A stretch of 64,000 nucleotides of DNA. Source: Prinsepia uniflora (taxonomy: Eukaryota > Streptophyta > Magnoliopsida > Rosales > Rosaceae). The stretch is taken from NCBI GenBank assembly GCA_032719365.1, contig CM064870.1, positions 40,704,194-40,768,193 on the forward strand, read 5' to 3'. The position numbers and the translations under genes are program-made. This document shows, one piece after another, positions 48,355 to 60,165 of the stretch. Numbering within the stretch: position 1 is the first letter of the stretch; each line of letters opens with the position of its first letter. The notes under the pieces were generated by a model, which was not told the origin of the DNA, ran no database searches, and saw only the letters and a program-made list of their open reading frames with translations.

Positions 48355-48508
48355 CTCTGTCTACCAGTAATGATCCTTAAGCGTACGATAAATCTTTGTT
48401 CCTTCTAGATGCATCGCATATGCTGATCTATGGGTTTCCTCAAGAATCTCTGTCCTCAATTATGTATCCGCATGCACACACAATTGACCCTATTTCAGTA
48501 AAGCTCCA

Positions 48509-49216
48509 TCACTTCAAATCGTGAAAATACTGTCTGTCACCTACTTCAACTTTTATCCTCAGAACACACAAAGTGGGATCTTGAAGTTGAGCCTCAATAG
48601 ATCGGTCAATCAAGATAGGTCTTACATGAAAACTGGCCAACGGAGCTCCCTCATCATCCAGTCCGAGAATAACTCTAGCTTTTCGGAGTTCCACTAACAA
48701 GGGCAAATAAACCAACCTCATATGGGCTAAGGAACCCGCAGACTCCTTGCTCAAAGCGTCTGCCACTATATTTGCCTTCCCGGGATGGTATTCAATCGTG
48801 TAATCATAATCCTTGATTAGTTCCAACCATCATCTCTGTCTCAGATTCAATTCTTTCTGAGTAAAAAGATGCTTCAAACTTTGATGATTAGTGAAAATCC
48901 TGCATGTCTCTTCGTTTAGGTAGTGTCTCTAAATCTTTAGAGCATGTACAACTGCCCCCAGCTCTAAATCATGGGTAGGATACTTTGACTCATGTGGCTT
49001 TAATTGTTGAGAGGCATAGGCAATAAGTCTCCCGTGTTGCATCAACACGTAACCCAATCCTTGCAATGACGTATCACTATATACCTCATACTCCCCACTA
49101 TCATCTGGAAGGGCTAAAACTGGCACAGAAGTCAGCCGTCTTTTCAATTCCTGAAAATTCCGTTTGTAGTGTTCATTCCAAACGAACTTAACCCTTTTCC
49201 TGGTCAAACGGGTCAA
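48509..49216 (-). pseudogene. Element E: RNase H domain, broken
   Basis: Two open pieces (49216-48929 and 48826-48509) show the connection and RNase H region: FQELKRRLTSVPVLALPD, YEVYSDTSLQGLGYVLMQ, RLIAYASQQLKPHESKYPTH and TIEYHPGKANIVADALS. At least one stop lies between them. The catalytic D in YSDTS is present. Inactive by stops. Confidence 0.88.
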
Positions 49217-49312
49217 TAAAGCAGTAATAGTAGATAAACCTTTTACAAAGCATTTATAGTACCCAGCTAACCCTACGAAACTCTAGACCTCAGTAACAGT
49301 CTTCGGTTGCAC

Positions 49313-49636
49313 CTAATTGGTTACGACTTCTATCTTCTGGGGGTCCACACTAATCCCCTTGGCCGAAATCACATGTCCCAAGAAGCCTATACTGTTCAAC
49401 CGCAATTCACATTTACTCAGCTTAGCATACAATTCATTCTTCCTCAATCTGTTCAGTACCAACCTCAGATGTTTCTCGTGTGCCTTGGCACTCCTCGAAT
49501 ATACCAGGATGTCATCGATGAACACAATCACAAACTAATCCAGGTATGATCGAAATACCCGATTCATCAACTCCATAAATGCAGCGGGTTCATTTGTCAA
49601 TCCAAATGGCATTACTAGAAACTCATAATGGCCATA
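49313..49636 (-). pseudogene. Element E: C-terminal part of reverse transcriptase
   Basis: Starts abruptly at YGHYEFLVMPFGLTN, has one stop before the catalytic FIDDILVYS motif, then GFLGHVISAKGI. The N-terminal half of RT, protease, gag and primer site are absent: at 49637 the sequence switches directly to LTR sequence. This is the edge of a large deletion. Confidence 0.88.
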
Positions 49637-49946
49637 TGCTGATGTTAGCCTGACATCTGACAGGTCTGACAAACTCTGATAGCCTTCCACGTCAGCTCTG
49701 ACATCTCTGACACCTTGCCACGTGACACCACCCCACTAGTCTATATGGTCTGACAATGCTGACGTGGACCTACCACGTCCGTTACCACGTAAGCCTTATA
49801 AATCCTAACACCCTACCACGTGGCACCCCTCACTAGTCCACGTGGTCTAACATGGCTGACGTGGACCTGCCACGTCACTCTAACACCTTTTGATAGGTTG
49901 CAACGTGGCGCCACCCCACTAGTCCATGTGGTTTGACATGGCTGAT
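49637..49946 (-). mobile_element. Element E: truncated 5' LTR, inner part
   Basis: Matches the G-box region of the other LTR (from about 20890 on), with CACGTG at 49719-49724. The downstream 1.6 kb of the LTR is missing, fused to the middle of RT at 49636/49637. Confidence 0.85.
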
Positions 49947-52340
49947 TGGTAACGCCCAAACTACGCATTAAATTAAACACGTAATTCGGGTGTTATACAA
50001 TTTAAACCCTTTTTGTGTAATTGTAGTATTGGTAAATAGGGATCGTTCTTAACCGGGGAAATTAGGGAACATTAATAATATGTTAGTGAGAAAGAATAAT
50101 GAATGATAAAAGAATAATGAGTTGAAGAATTAAACAATTAAACAATTAAATAATTAAATAATAATTAATTAAATAATAATTAATTAAAGAATAAAATAAT
50201 TAAAGAATAAAATAATTAAAGAATAAAAGAATAAAATAATAAAAGAATTAATGAATAAAGAATTAAATAATAAAAGAATAAAGAATTAGATGGGGGGTTT
50301 GAAAGATTGTAATCATAAAATAAAGAAAGCAAGTAAAAATACTTAAGAACTTAATTATACTTCTACTTTAACTTTTATGCAAGTGAACTTTCTTCAAACA
50401 CATATTTTTACCAACACTCTAACATCATGCTCATATTGAACCAATCACGAAATTCTACCTTAATCATCTCAAATACATGCATACATTTCTCAATATTATA
50501 AATGCACCGAACAGCGGTCATAAACACTTATAATACGATTCACCTTAAGTTTGTGATTTCAATGTGTGTCAAACATCTAAATCTCTTCAATCCTATTCTA
50601 AGTGCACCGAACAGCGGTCATAAACACTTAGCGTTAAATTGAAGGTTAAGCACTAAAACATATGAAGTAGGTGAAATTCAAAAAGTAGAACACATGGAGA
50701 TTGTATTCACATTTACAAATGTTAGAAAGAAAATACCAACACATATATTGAATAATAAGTAAAACCAAAACGATAACAAGAATTTAAGTAAATGGAGAAA
50801 AGTTACACTTTCGGAACCCAAGAACAGCTTGTGATTTCGAAAGTGGATGGAAACAATGGAATGTTATTCATAAAGAACACCGAACAGCAGCGAGAACCTT
50901 ATGAAGATGGAGGATAAAACATAAGAATACGGACTTAAATTCTAGAATTATTTCGGAAATACTTGGCCTAGGTATTTCTTAAGGAAATCATAAAAATGTA
51001 TTTAAGAGATCTCAAAGAAAAATCACAAGAACAAAGTAAAGAAGAAATGAAATTAAGAATTAATATAAATTAAGAACAAGAATTAAAGAAAGCTAATTAA
51101 ATAAATAATCTAAAAGAAGCTAAAATGGTCCCCAAAATTAAAGAAAGAATGAACTAATAGAAGAGAAACTAGAGAGAAAATAATAAAACCTAAACTAAAG
51201 AGAGAAAAAAAATGGAAAAATGGGGACCTCCCTTACAAATGAATTTGTCTCCCTATTTATAGAGGAAGGCCTAAAATAACTAAAAATAAAATATAAAATA
51301 AAATATAAAAATAGTACAAAAATAAATTATGAAAAATGATGATGAATGATGATGTTAGGTTTGATTTTGAATTGTGTTGTGGCTGGAAATTTAGAGAAAT
51401 AGGAGAAAGTGGGACTAGTTTGTAGGGTTGGGCTGCTGGAAATTCAGCAGAAATAGATGGCTGATGCAGGCTGAAGGGAGTGGTTGGGCTGGCGCAGTGG
51501 ATGGGCTGGCTGCTGGGCCGTACAGATCGATTGGACCAGGCAGGTGGACGTGCGCGTGTGAAGGCTGCAGTTGCGTGCTGGGCTTCGGAGCAGTTTAGGC
51601 TGGCGCAGACAAGTGGGTTGTGCAGGTGGAGCGGGTGTACGAATGGATTGGACAGGTGATGCAAGTGGCTGTGATGGAATGGTGCAGTGGATGGGCTGGC
51701 GCATCAGGATGAAGGGAGTGGTTGGGCTGCTCGGGTGGTTTGGTGGCCTGGTGCACAGACGGGCCGTACGCGTGGGTAGGCAGCGCGGGTAGGTGGGCTG
51801 GAGCGAGATGCACAGCTGAGTGATGGACGGGCTGCAACAGTGGAGCAGGCTCGGCTGATCTCGCCAGTGGGCTTGGGCATTTGGGTCTGGTAGCAGGCTT
51901 CTGGCGTGATTATGTGAAGCAGTGAGTGCGGGTTGGGGCTTGGAGCGAGCTGGGCCAGGCGTCAGTTGGGTTTTCGCGCAGGTCTGGGCTGCTCCAATTG
52001 GGCTGGAGGCTTGATGGACTTGACCTTTGCTGCTGGGCCGAGAATTGCACTGGGCTTGCACAATAAAAATGGGCTCAAATTAAATATGAAATTGGGCTTA
52101 CAAAATTAATGATAATTAATAATATAATTCAATCGAATTTCGTCCATAATTTCTTCGTTATAATTCCGATCGGGACGATTCTTTCGCCAAAACGCTCCAA
52201 ATTACAAGCTTTATTTATTTAAACAAAAATATCACAAAATAAATTATTTTATCTAATTATTTATTATTTTAATATTAAAAGTCAAGTATAAGGGTATAAA
52301 ATAATATAAAATAATGCTTATTTGAGGACCTATCACTGAT
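49942..52340 (-). mobile_element. Element F: solo LTR with CTGAT target duplication
   Basis: 2389 bases, 49947-52335, reading TGATAGGTCCTCAAATAAGC to GGGCGTTACCA on the minus strand and flanked by CTGAT (49942-49946, 52336-52340). A TATA box (TATAAATA on the minus strand) lies at 51254-51261. The minus strand has short similarities to the LTR of the Athila-like element G at both ends (TAAGCAT..TTTTATACCC near the start; GGTTAAGAA..ATCCCTA near the end). An A/T repeat at 50100-50290 and a duplicated phrase CACCGAACAGCGGTCATAAA at about 50506 and 50607 are internal. No internal coding region, so it is a solo LTR. Confidence 0.88.
50100..50290. repeat. AATAATTAAAGAATAAA low-complexity tract
   Basis: About 190 bases made almost only of A and T with irregular repeats of TTAAATAA, AGAATAAA and AATTAAAG, within solo LTR F. 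Confidence 0.85.
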
Positions 52341-53301
52341 GTGGACCTGACAACCTGCCACGCGACATCACCAGATTTGCCACGTGGATTGACAGCAATG
52401 ATGTGGACTACCATGTCATCACCTTCAACCTCTAGACGGGTCGACCCGTTTGACTGTAACAGGTCGTTCGACCTGTGAACTTGACCTAACCAGAACTCAG
52501 TCGACGGGCCACTGGTTTCCTCCATTTTTCTTCCTACACACTCGTCTCACCCCCAGAAACAGTTCTATGGTATCAAAATCACAAGAAAAGGCCTAGAAAT
52601 TACCTGTCAAGCTTGTTGTTTTTCAAACAAATTTCAAACATGAAGCCCAATCAATTCCAGCTACTTCCTTCCACGATTTTGTTCTGTGTGAGTTCGTATA
52701 ATGCACAAGAACCATTTGCACTGATCAAAACGGTCAAACAACCCATCTAAATCCAATTTTAAAATTCAACCCAAATAGGGTTTCGGGTTTACCTGATTCC
52801 TAGGTTCCTTAGGCAGCTCCTCCGTGCTCAGTCGTCTACACCATCACCATCAGTCTCTCCTCACTCCCTATCTCTCTCAAGCCTCACAAATGGATGAAGG
52901 TTTGATGGTTTGTGGGTTGGGTTTTGGGTGAAGGAAGAAGGAAGAAATGAAGATGCATGAACCATGGGGTATTAGGCCAATGGGATGAGTGACACTTGTC
53001 ACTCATCCATTGGTCCAAGTCAGGATATTCTGCCCAATTAAAACCTAACAATTATCACCGTCTCGTAATACATGAATAGTATGTAAGTTCTTCCGTGACC
53101 CATAACTTTCTCGTTCGATGTCTGATTTTGACGTGCTGTCTGTCTACGGACTTGTGACGTCTCCATCTACGTAATGAGCCTTGGTCAATGTCCAAATAAT
53201 TTCTCGGGTCAAAATTCAATATTTTTCCTTTCTAGGGGCAAGATGATCATTTCACATTTAATGTCTGAATTTACAATTCTTAAAAGGTTTGAGTTGTTAT
53301 A
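52341..53301 (-). mobile_element. Element E: truncated 5' LTR, outer part
   Basis: Continues the LTR after solo LTR F and runs to its outer end near 53301, where the TGTAACAAC start has decayed to TATAACAAC. It matches 21205-21473 joined to 46424-47149 and thus preserves the empty site of element B (TATCAAAATCACAAG at 52571). Confidence 0.85.
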
Positions 53302-53408
53302 TATAACCACTCGGGGATACAACATATGGGGTTCTCTTAGGGATATAGTATCTGAGTGTTAACCACATAATCAAATTGCTCTAACGGTAGGCCAACCACT
53401 CAGGAATA
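53302..53408. other. Short spacer between elements E and G
   Basis: About 107 bases with two similar phrases, CCACTCGGGGATACAACATAT and CCACTCAGGAATATGATATG. May be the only non-retroelement DNA left in this part, or part of an unrecognised LTR. Confidence 0.35.
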
Positions 53409-54880
53409 TGATATGTTTTCAATTAAGCATCATTTTATACCCTTTTATGCTTATCTTTTAATGTTTAAATACCAAACAATTGTAGAAAATAATCCATTTT
53501 ATGAGAAAAGTGCAGAATTGGGTAGAGCATGGAAATACAAGAATTTAGGTTAAAGAATCACCTCAATCGGAGTTGTATTGAAGAAGTTATGATCGAATGA
53601 AGGGGAGCCACCAAAAAGAGCAAGGAAATTCGGTAGCAAGCTACCGAACCCATTTAAAACAGCCCAGAAAGACTTTCGGCAATCCGCAACCGACCTGGCG
53701 CACAAGTGTCCTGTGCGCGTATCCCGAACCCCACAGTCACCAGCTTCGGGGCGCACGTTCTGAGCTTTTAACGATAGATTCGACGGGTGTCCACTGAAAG
53801 CCCTTAGCCTTCATGTTGAGTTGAATTTTCCGTTGACCGCTAAATTGCTCCCTACTTTTCGGCTAGCGCCTACCAAAATGGCTTCTAAGTTCCATCCGCT
53901 TCCCACCAAGATGATTCCTGTTCAATTTCCAGTACTATTTTCCTTCATTTTTGTGGAAATTTATCCAATTCAAGTTTGGATTTATTTCCTTTTTATTTAG
54001 GAAACCTTTTTAATTAGGATTTTAATTACCTTTATCCTTTATGACTTTAATTTAATTTATTTAATCCTTTTCCTTTTAGAATTAAATTGTAAACTCCAAT
54101 TTATTTTGGGATTAATTTTCTCCTATAAATAGAGAGGTTTAGGTTTTTTTGTAAGGGGTCGCTCATTCTTTGTACCGAAGCTCTGCGTAACCATATTTTC
54201 CCTTTTCAATAAATTAAAGATTTCTTGGGAAAAACTAATTACATCATATCCCACCTTCTACAACCTTCATCCGCAACATAGAGGAGTGTCTCCAAGTGTC
54301 TCACCAAAGAGTGCACAATCACTTCGTATCCATAGGGTGCCCCAAAGAGAAAAAGTGTAACACGACCTCTTTACCTTGTAGTTATCTTTTGTGCTTGAAT
54401 ATCTTGGTTTATGAGCTAATTTTCATTATTATTCTTGGTTTTATGGTTGTATTAATTCCAATATTCTATGTGTTTTATGATTCTAGTTTTTGTTATTATT
54501 GTATGTTTGTGCTTAATGCTTGATTAGATAGAGGAGTGTCTCCAAGTCTATATCACTGAAAGTGTGGCGTGAGTGTCTCCCCTACACGTACTTAAGATAA
54601 CATGCCAATAACTCGCAAGGCTAGAATTAGAAGATTTCATAGGTTGAAGTTAGTAGAATTCATGAATGAGTTAGGTTAAAGATGAGTTGACCATGTAAAT
54701 GGTAGATTAGGTTAGTTTAGATTAGTTAATCACGTAGGATAATAGAAACAATCAACTACCCCCAAATTAAATAATCAAATGATAATGATGCTTAGGTACC
54801 CTCAGTCCTCGGTTAAGAATAATCCCTACTTATCAATGCTACAATGTACAAAAAAAGGTTTTAATTTGTATATGTTTTTA
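53409..54880 (+). mobile_element. Element G: 5' LTR of an Athila-like retrotransposon
   Basis: Begins around TGATATGTTTTCAATTAAGC and ends just before the primer-binding site at 54883. It contains a TATA box TATAAATA at 54124-54131 in the context CTCCTATAAATAGAG and an AATAAA at about 54209, giving a plausible U3-R-U5 order. The start was chosen by its similarity to solo LTR F; it is uncertain by some bases. Confidence 0.7.
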
Positions 54881-54882
54881 TT

Positions 54883-54900
54883 AGGTGTTGCCGGAGATTG
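54883..54900 (+). promoter_or_regulatory. Athila-type primer-binding site
   Basis: AGGTGTTGCCGGAGATTG resembles the GGCGCCGTTGCCGGGGAT-type site of Athila elements, complementary to tRNA-Asp, with several mismatches from age. Confidence 0.6.
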
Positions 54901-56591
54901 AAATAATCTCTTGTATGATTTTGTTTATGTATATATGTTCATAATGTAAATATTATATTCGTACATATTTTCATACTTGTATATAAATTGTAATACTTTT
55001 TGTTAGAAACGTTTTCTTTGAAAATATTTGATTTTAAAAAATAAAAAATAAAAAATAAAAATTTCCGAAATAAAAATTAAAAGAAAAAAAATTACTTTAT
55101 AAAAAAAACCCAAATAATATAAGGAATAATTCGTTTTTCAAACTAGTTTCGGCTATATGTGGATCACTTGTGCTCGAAGTTTAGATCTTGATCTTTAATG
55201 GAATAGGTGAAGTTTCATTTGTTAACTTACTCCAAACCCTTCATGGCCCTTAAAAGTCATGAGGTTGGGGCGGATTTTGTTAACACTTGAGTTATCTTGT
55301 AACGAATACATGTCCAACTTAATACGAGATTTTCAAGGTGATATCTAGGACATGAGATAATGCATGTTATAGGCCAGCTCTGAGAAGTAGGATTTCAGAG
55401 TTCCAAAATCATGTTCGCACTGAGAAGTAGGACTTTGGAGTTCCAAAATCATCCTCCCCTTGCATGTATTCTTTCTACCTGGTCATATTGGACTTGCCCA
55501 GACGGGGATAATGGTTCGAAATCCAAGCTAATGACTTGGGCCACACGATCGTAGAAGTCTCCATCTAAACTTTGAAGCTATGTGACCTATATATAACTTT
55601 GACTTCCGAATGTATAAATTGTTTCCTATTAAATGTTTTAGAGTTGCATGAATCTCAAAACCTTTCTCTTCAAAAACTTACTTTCGGGAACAAGTATCGC
55701 CCCTTTTGTTTACTTTCTCCTTAACCCTTGGTAATGTGTGGATTTCATCACCACACACTGTAGACTCGAATCTATGGACATGAGGTGGGGCGGAAGTTGT
55801 AAACACTTGGGTTTGGTAAACCTTTATTTTGAAAACTTCCATCAGTTGGTTATGGTGTCTATGAGGGTTATGACTAGTGACAAGTGGGGCACTAAGAAAG
55901 AGGACTCCAATGAAGTACATACCCTAGCCAAGTTAGCCTCAGGGTGTTCTCGAAATTAGGCCTTGCTTCTCGTGTTACATCTATCCCAACTGGCCATGAT
56001 TAACGTTGAATGGTGGAGGGGAATGAAATATGTTTATCAGTATGCGCAGGTCGTATGCCCATGAAAGTATTATGAGAAGCAAAGTGGGAAAGTCATTCAT
56101 GTCACTTTAAGACTCTATCTATTGCATTGGTAGATTGCATACCCTCCCTGCGGTTTCATGATGCTCAGATTTCATCACCGAGCCCCCTATGACAAAGTGA
56201 ATCTAGGGAAGTGAGATCAAAGGTGCATGCCATTCTTTTCATGCAATGTCACGTAACTCTTATGTCTTATGCAGGTTCTAACGATTTCCCTCTTATGCAT
56301 TCACACTATTCTTCATCTAGACTTTTATGTATTGCATTGATTTGGACATTTTTGAACTTGTGTTTTTGCATATTATTGTCGTAATCTACCTTGCATATTC
56401 TTGGTTATACTCTTTAAATTCTTTACTTACTTGCCTATAACCTGTTCTTTACACATACAATGTTGTTTGCATATTTTATGTTCTCTACATTTCATGCCCT
56501 ATCTATCTAGCTTGCCCATTTCTCTTATCTATTGGCGCGATTATGACATGACTCTCACATTGTATGTTTGTTGCATCTCAGGTTCCTATGC
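54901..56591 (+). mobile_element. Element G: long untranslated leader before gag
   Basis: About 1.7 kb with no supported open frame; long leaders are usual in Athila elements. A phrase with TGAGAAGTAGGA...TTCCAAAATCAT is repeated at about 55382 and 55419. Confidence 0.6.
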
Positions 56592-58412
56592 ATGACCAAG
56601 CCAAAGCTAATGATTCCAACTCGCAGATCTCCACGCTTTGCTAGTTCTGATACACAGCCTAAACTGGAAAGTGAGTTAAGGGAAACAAAGTTTGAGAATT
56701 CGACCTTAGAATCCATCTTGGAACCTAGTTTTGAGGAAGGCTACGAATTTGAGCCCTCTTCTTCCCCTAAACACCAACTTGAAAGTGAACCCGAAACTGA
56801 GATGGCCAACAAAGAATGCATGTCTTTTCATCAACGTACTTGCTCAGCTGAGTGGAGCATATGACCCTTCTGCATTGTTTTTCCTCTACCCAAGGAAAAC
56901 AAAACGGACATTGAGCTTAAGAGTGGTTTCCTTCATCGACTCCCAACCTATTATGGGTTACCCAATGTGGATCCGAATAAACACCTTAGAACTTCCCAAT
57001 TTGTGTGCAATAGCATGAAACCAAGTGATACTGATGATGAACTTCTGCAACTTAAGGCATTTCCCTTCTCTTTGGCAGATAGGGCTCAATCTTGGCTCAT
57101 GGACTTGCCCGCCAATCATATCACTACTTGGCAACAACTTGCGGACTTGTTTTTAGACAAGTGTTTTCCCACTTCTATTATCACTTGAAAAAGGTGAGAG
57201 ATCACATCCATTACCCAAGCATCGGACAAAACCTTTGGTTCATACTACGATCGTTTCAAGGTCCTTTGTTCTACTTGTCCTTCACATGGTTTCTCGGAGA
57301 CTAACCTAATGAATTACTTCTATGATGGTCTAAAACCCATGGACCAAGACCTTCTTGATGCAGCTTAACATGGGGCATTTATGGACTTAGATGAGCCCGA
57401 AGAAAGACAGTTACTTGAGAGTAGGGCCACCAATGATGCCTACTATGGCATGGAAGGGGGTAAGTGCACTTAATTCTAAAGGAACCTCGGATGAAAAGAT
57501 TGAAAGGCTCCACTCTATGCTTGAAAAAGTATTAGAATTAGAAGCCAAAAGGGCTATGCAACCTAAGGGACCTATATGTGGCGTGTGCCAATTGGATGGA
57601 CACCTAAGTGATCAATGCCTTCAAGTTACATACCCAAATGGTGGCATGGAACAATCCAATGCCTTAGAAGGATATAAAGGGGGCCAACAGTTCAATAACT
57701 TTAACAACTATGGACAAGGAAATCATGATCATCCAGGATTTAAATGGAGCAGCAATGAAGGATGTTTGAACCCTCCAGCTCAACACCAACAAGGATACCC
57801 ATGGCCACAATCCATGCCAAGAACACCAATGCCTCATCAACCCATGGGTATGCAACAAGCTCCTCCGGTTCATCAATTCTCTAACCAAGATTATGATAAG
57901 ATGTTTGCACAATTATCCACTTCAACTCAAGTCCTTCTGGATAGCCAAAAGCAAACAAAGGAGACGTTGAATACTCATGGCCATGACATTTTTGAAATGA
58001 AGAAGCAAATTGGTCAAATTGTTGATTTCATGGGACAAGTTAAAGATTCGGGGAATTTGTCTTCACAAATCGTTCCCAGCCCAAAGAACAGTGGTTTTGA
58101 GCATGCTAGTTATGTTAAACTCGAAGTGGGAAGGTTTTGCACAACCATATGCCCAAGGAAGACCCGAAATCAAGTTCTATGCAGGCTAGGAAGGAAAGTG
58201 ACGAATTTTTTCAGGATGAGTATGATAAGATCACCATTCCGAACAAGAAAGTGGCACCAATGCCAACACCATCTAGCCACGACAATGGTAAAAATCCTAT
58301 TTCTTTAAATTCTATTCCTACTAGCACCTTGTTGTCTCGTGCACCATTTCCAAGTAGATTTGCAAAAACTAAGAAGGATGAGAAGTATGAAAAGATCCTT
58401 GACATATTTTGA
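56592..58412 (+). pseudogene. Element G: gag polyprotein, frameshifted
   Basis: Capsid region of an Athila-like retrotransposon: an N-terminal ATRRSPRF-like basic start, then the typical FPFSLADRAQSWLMDLPANH and ITTWQQLADLFLDKCFP around 57060-57170. A zinc knuckle CGVCQLDGHLSDQC (CX2CX4HX4C) lies near 57590, and a Gln/Pro-rich stretch follows. The coding sense moves between frames around 56860, 57180 and 58130 and has stops, so it cannot make a full protein. Confidence 0.85.
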
Positions 58413-58421
58413 AAGGTACAA

Positions 58422-59045
58422 GTGAACTTGCCATTGATTGAATGCATCAAACAGGTACCAGCTTACGCCAAGTTCCTCAAAGAGTTATGCACCCAAAGAC
58501 GACAAACAAGGGAGAGAGAGGTGGTTAAGGTAAACAAAATTGTTTCTGCAGTTATCCAACAAAAACTTCCACCAAAATTGAAAGATCCCGGAAGCTTTTC
58601 AGTTCCTTGCGAAATAGGTAACAAGTCCTTTGATAATGTCATGCTAGATTTAGGTGCATCAATCAATGTTATGCCATATCATATATATGAATCAATGAAT
58701 CTAGGTGAATTAAAGAAAGACAATGTGATTATTCAATTAGCAGATCGTTCTCAAGCACATCCAAGGGGATATGTACAAGATGTTATTGTGCACCTCAATC
58801 ACCTTATCTTTCCTGCTGACTTTTATATATTTGACATGAATGAGAGTCCTTTGGACAACACACCATTGCTTTGGGGATGCCCATTCATGAGGACTGCAAG
58901 AATAAAGATAGAAGTCCACAATGGTCTTCTATCCATGGAATTTGAGGGGGAGATGATCGAGTTCAACATCTTCGATACTATGAGGTATCCTACAACTAGT
59001 GTTAATGCATGCTTTGCTATTGACATTGTTGAATCTATGTCGTAG
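58422..59045 (+). pseudogene. Element G: aspartic protease region
   Basis: Open for 207 codons. A retroviral-type protease site appears as LDLGASINVMP (catalytic Asp with Gly-Ala-Ser instead of the common Asp-Thr/Ser-Gly order), preceded by SFSVPCEIGNKSFDNVM and followed by PLDNTPLLWGCPFMRTAR, as in Athila polyproteins. Reading stops at 59045, before RT. Confidence 0.85.
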
Positions 59046-59380
59046 GAACACTTGAACTATATACATGACGATGAACTCGAAACAACCATTCAAGAAGAAG
59101 CAGAACTGACCTAATTTGGGACTGGAGCCCTCTTTGATGCACTAATTGAGGTTCTTGAACCCAAAATTCTTGAATCAGTCATGGACCTAAATGAAATGGC
59201 AAGATATGTAAGTCATGCCCCTCCAATTCCAATTACTTTTGGTACTAATAAAATGCTCCCTTCTGTTGTCCAAGCCCCTGAACTAGAACTTAAGGTACTT
59301 CTAGAACATTTGAAGTACGCATTCCTTGAGATAATGACACCTTACCCGTCATTATTTCTTCAACTCTAAAACCTGATTAA

Positions 59381-60165
59381 GAGACAAAACTTCTGACTGT
59401 ACTCAAGAAGTACAAGACCACGATTGGATGGACACTTGCAGACATCAAAGGAATCAGCCCTGCCACTTCTGTTCACTGTATCCTTCTTAAAGATGATGGC
59501 AAACCCACTCGGGAAGCTCAAAGGCGACTCCATCCACCTATAATGGAAGTAGTTAAAAATGAGGTAATCAAACTTTATGATTGTGGTGTTATTTACCCTA
59601 TTTCAGATAGTCGTTGGGTATCTCCTGTGCAGGTTGTTCCAAAGAAATTTGAAATCACTGTAGTGAAGAATTCCGAGAATGAATTAGTGCCTCAACGAAC
59701 CATCACCGGACATAGAGTTTGCATCGATTACCGGAAACTCAATGCCACCATAAGGAGAGACCACTTTCCTTTGCCCTTCATTGACCATTGAGAGACTCGC
59801 AGGACACACCCACTATTGCTTCCTTGATGGATACTTTGGATATAACCAAATAAGCATCGCTCAGGAAGATCAAGAGAAGACCACTTTCACATGCCCTTTT
59901 GGTACATTTGCTTACAGGAGGATGCCATTCGGTTTGTACAATGTACCAGGTACTTTTCAACATTGTATGCTTTCCATATTATCTGATTATGTAGAAAAGA
60001 TTATTGAAGTATTCATGGATGACTTTAGTGTATTCGAAGATAGTTTTGATGCATGCTTAGAAAACCCTGAACTTATATTGCAAATATGTGTCGATTCTAG
60101 GCTAGTACTTAACTAGGAGAAATGTCACTTCATGGTAACTCAAGGGATAGTTTTAGGACATATTG
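59381..60165 (+). pseudogene. Element G: reverse transcriptase, cut by element D
   Basis: RT segments in two frames (59543-59791 and 59781-60116): RVCIDYRKLNATIRRDHFPL, then YFGYNQISIAQEDQEKTTF, FGTFAYRRMPFGLYN and the catalytic FMDDFSVF. A frameshift lies near 59785 and stops follow. The sequence is interrupted after the GIVLGHIV position at 60165 by the LTR of element D; the rest of pol would lie beyond the window. Confidence 0.9.

Noticed and set aside
51444..52061. 205-codon minus-strand open frame
   Set aside because: Low-complexity Pro/Ser/His composition driven by the GC-rich repeats of solo LTR F; overlapping frames on both strands are also open.
59781..59963. Minus-strand open frame overlapping the Athila RT
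   Set aside because: Shadow frame of the RT coding sequence on the opposite strand.
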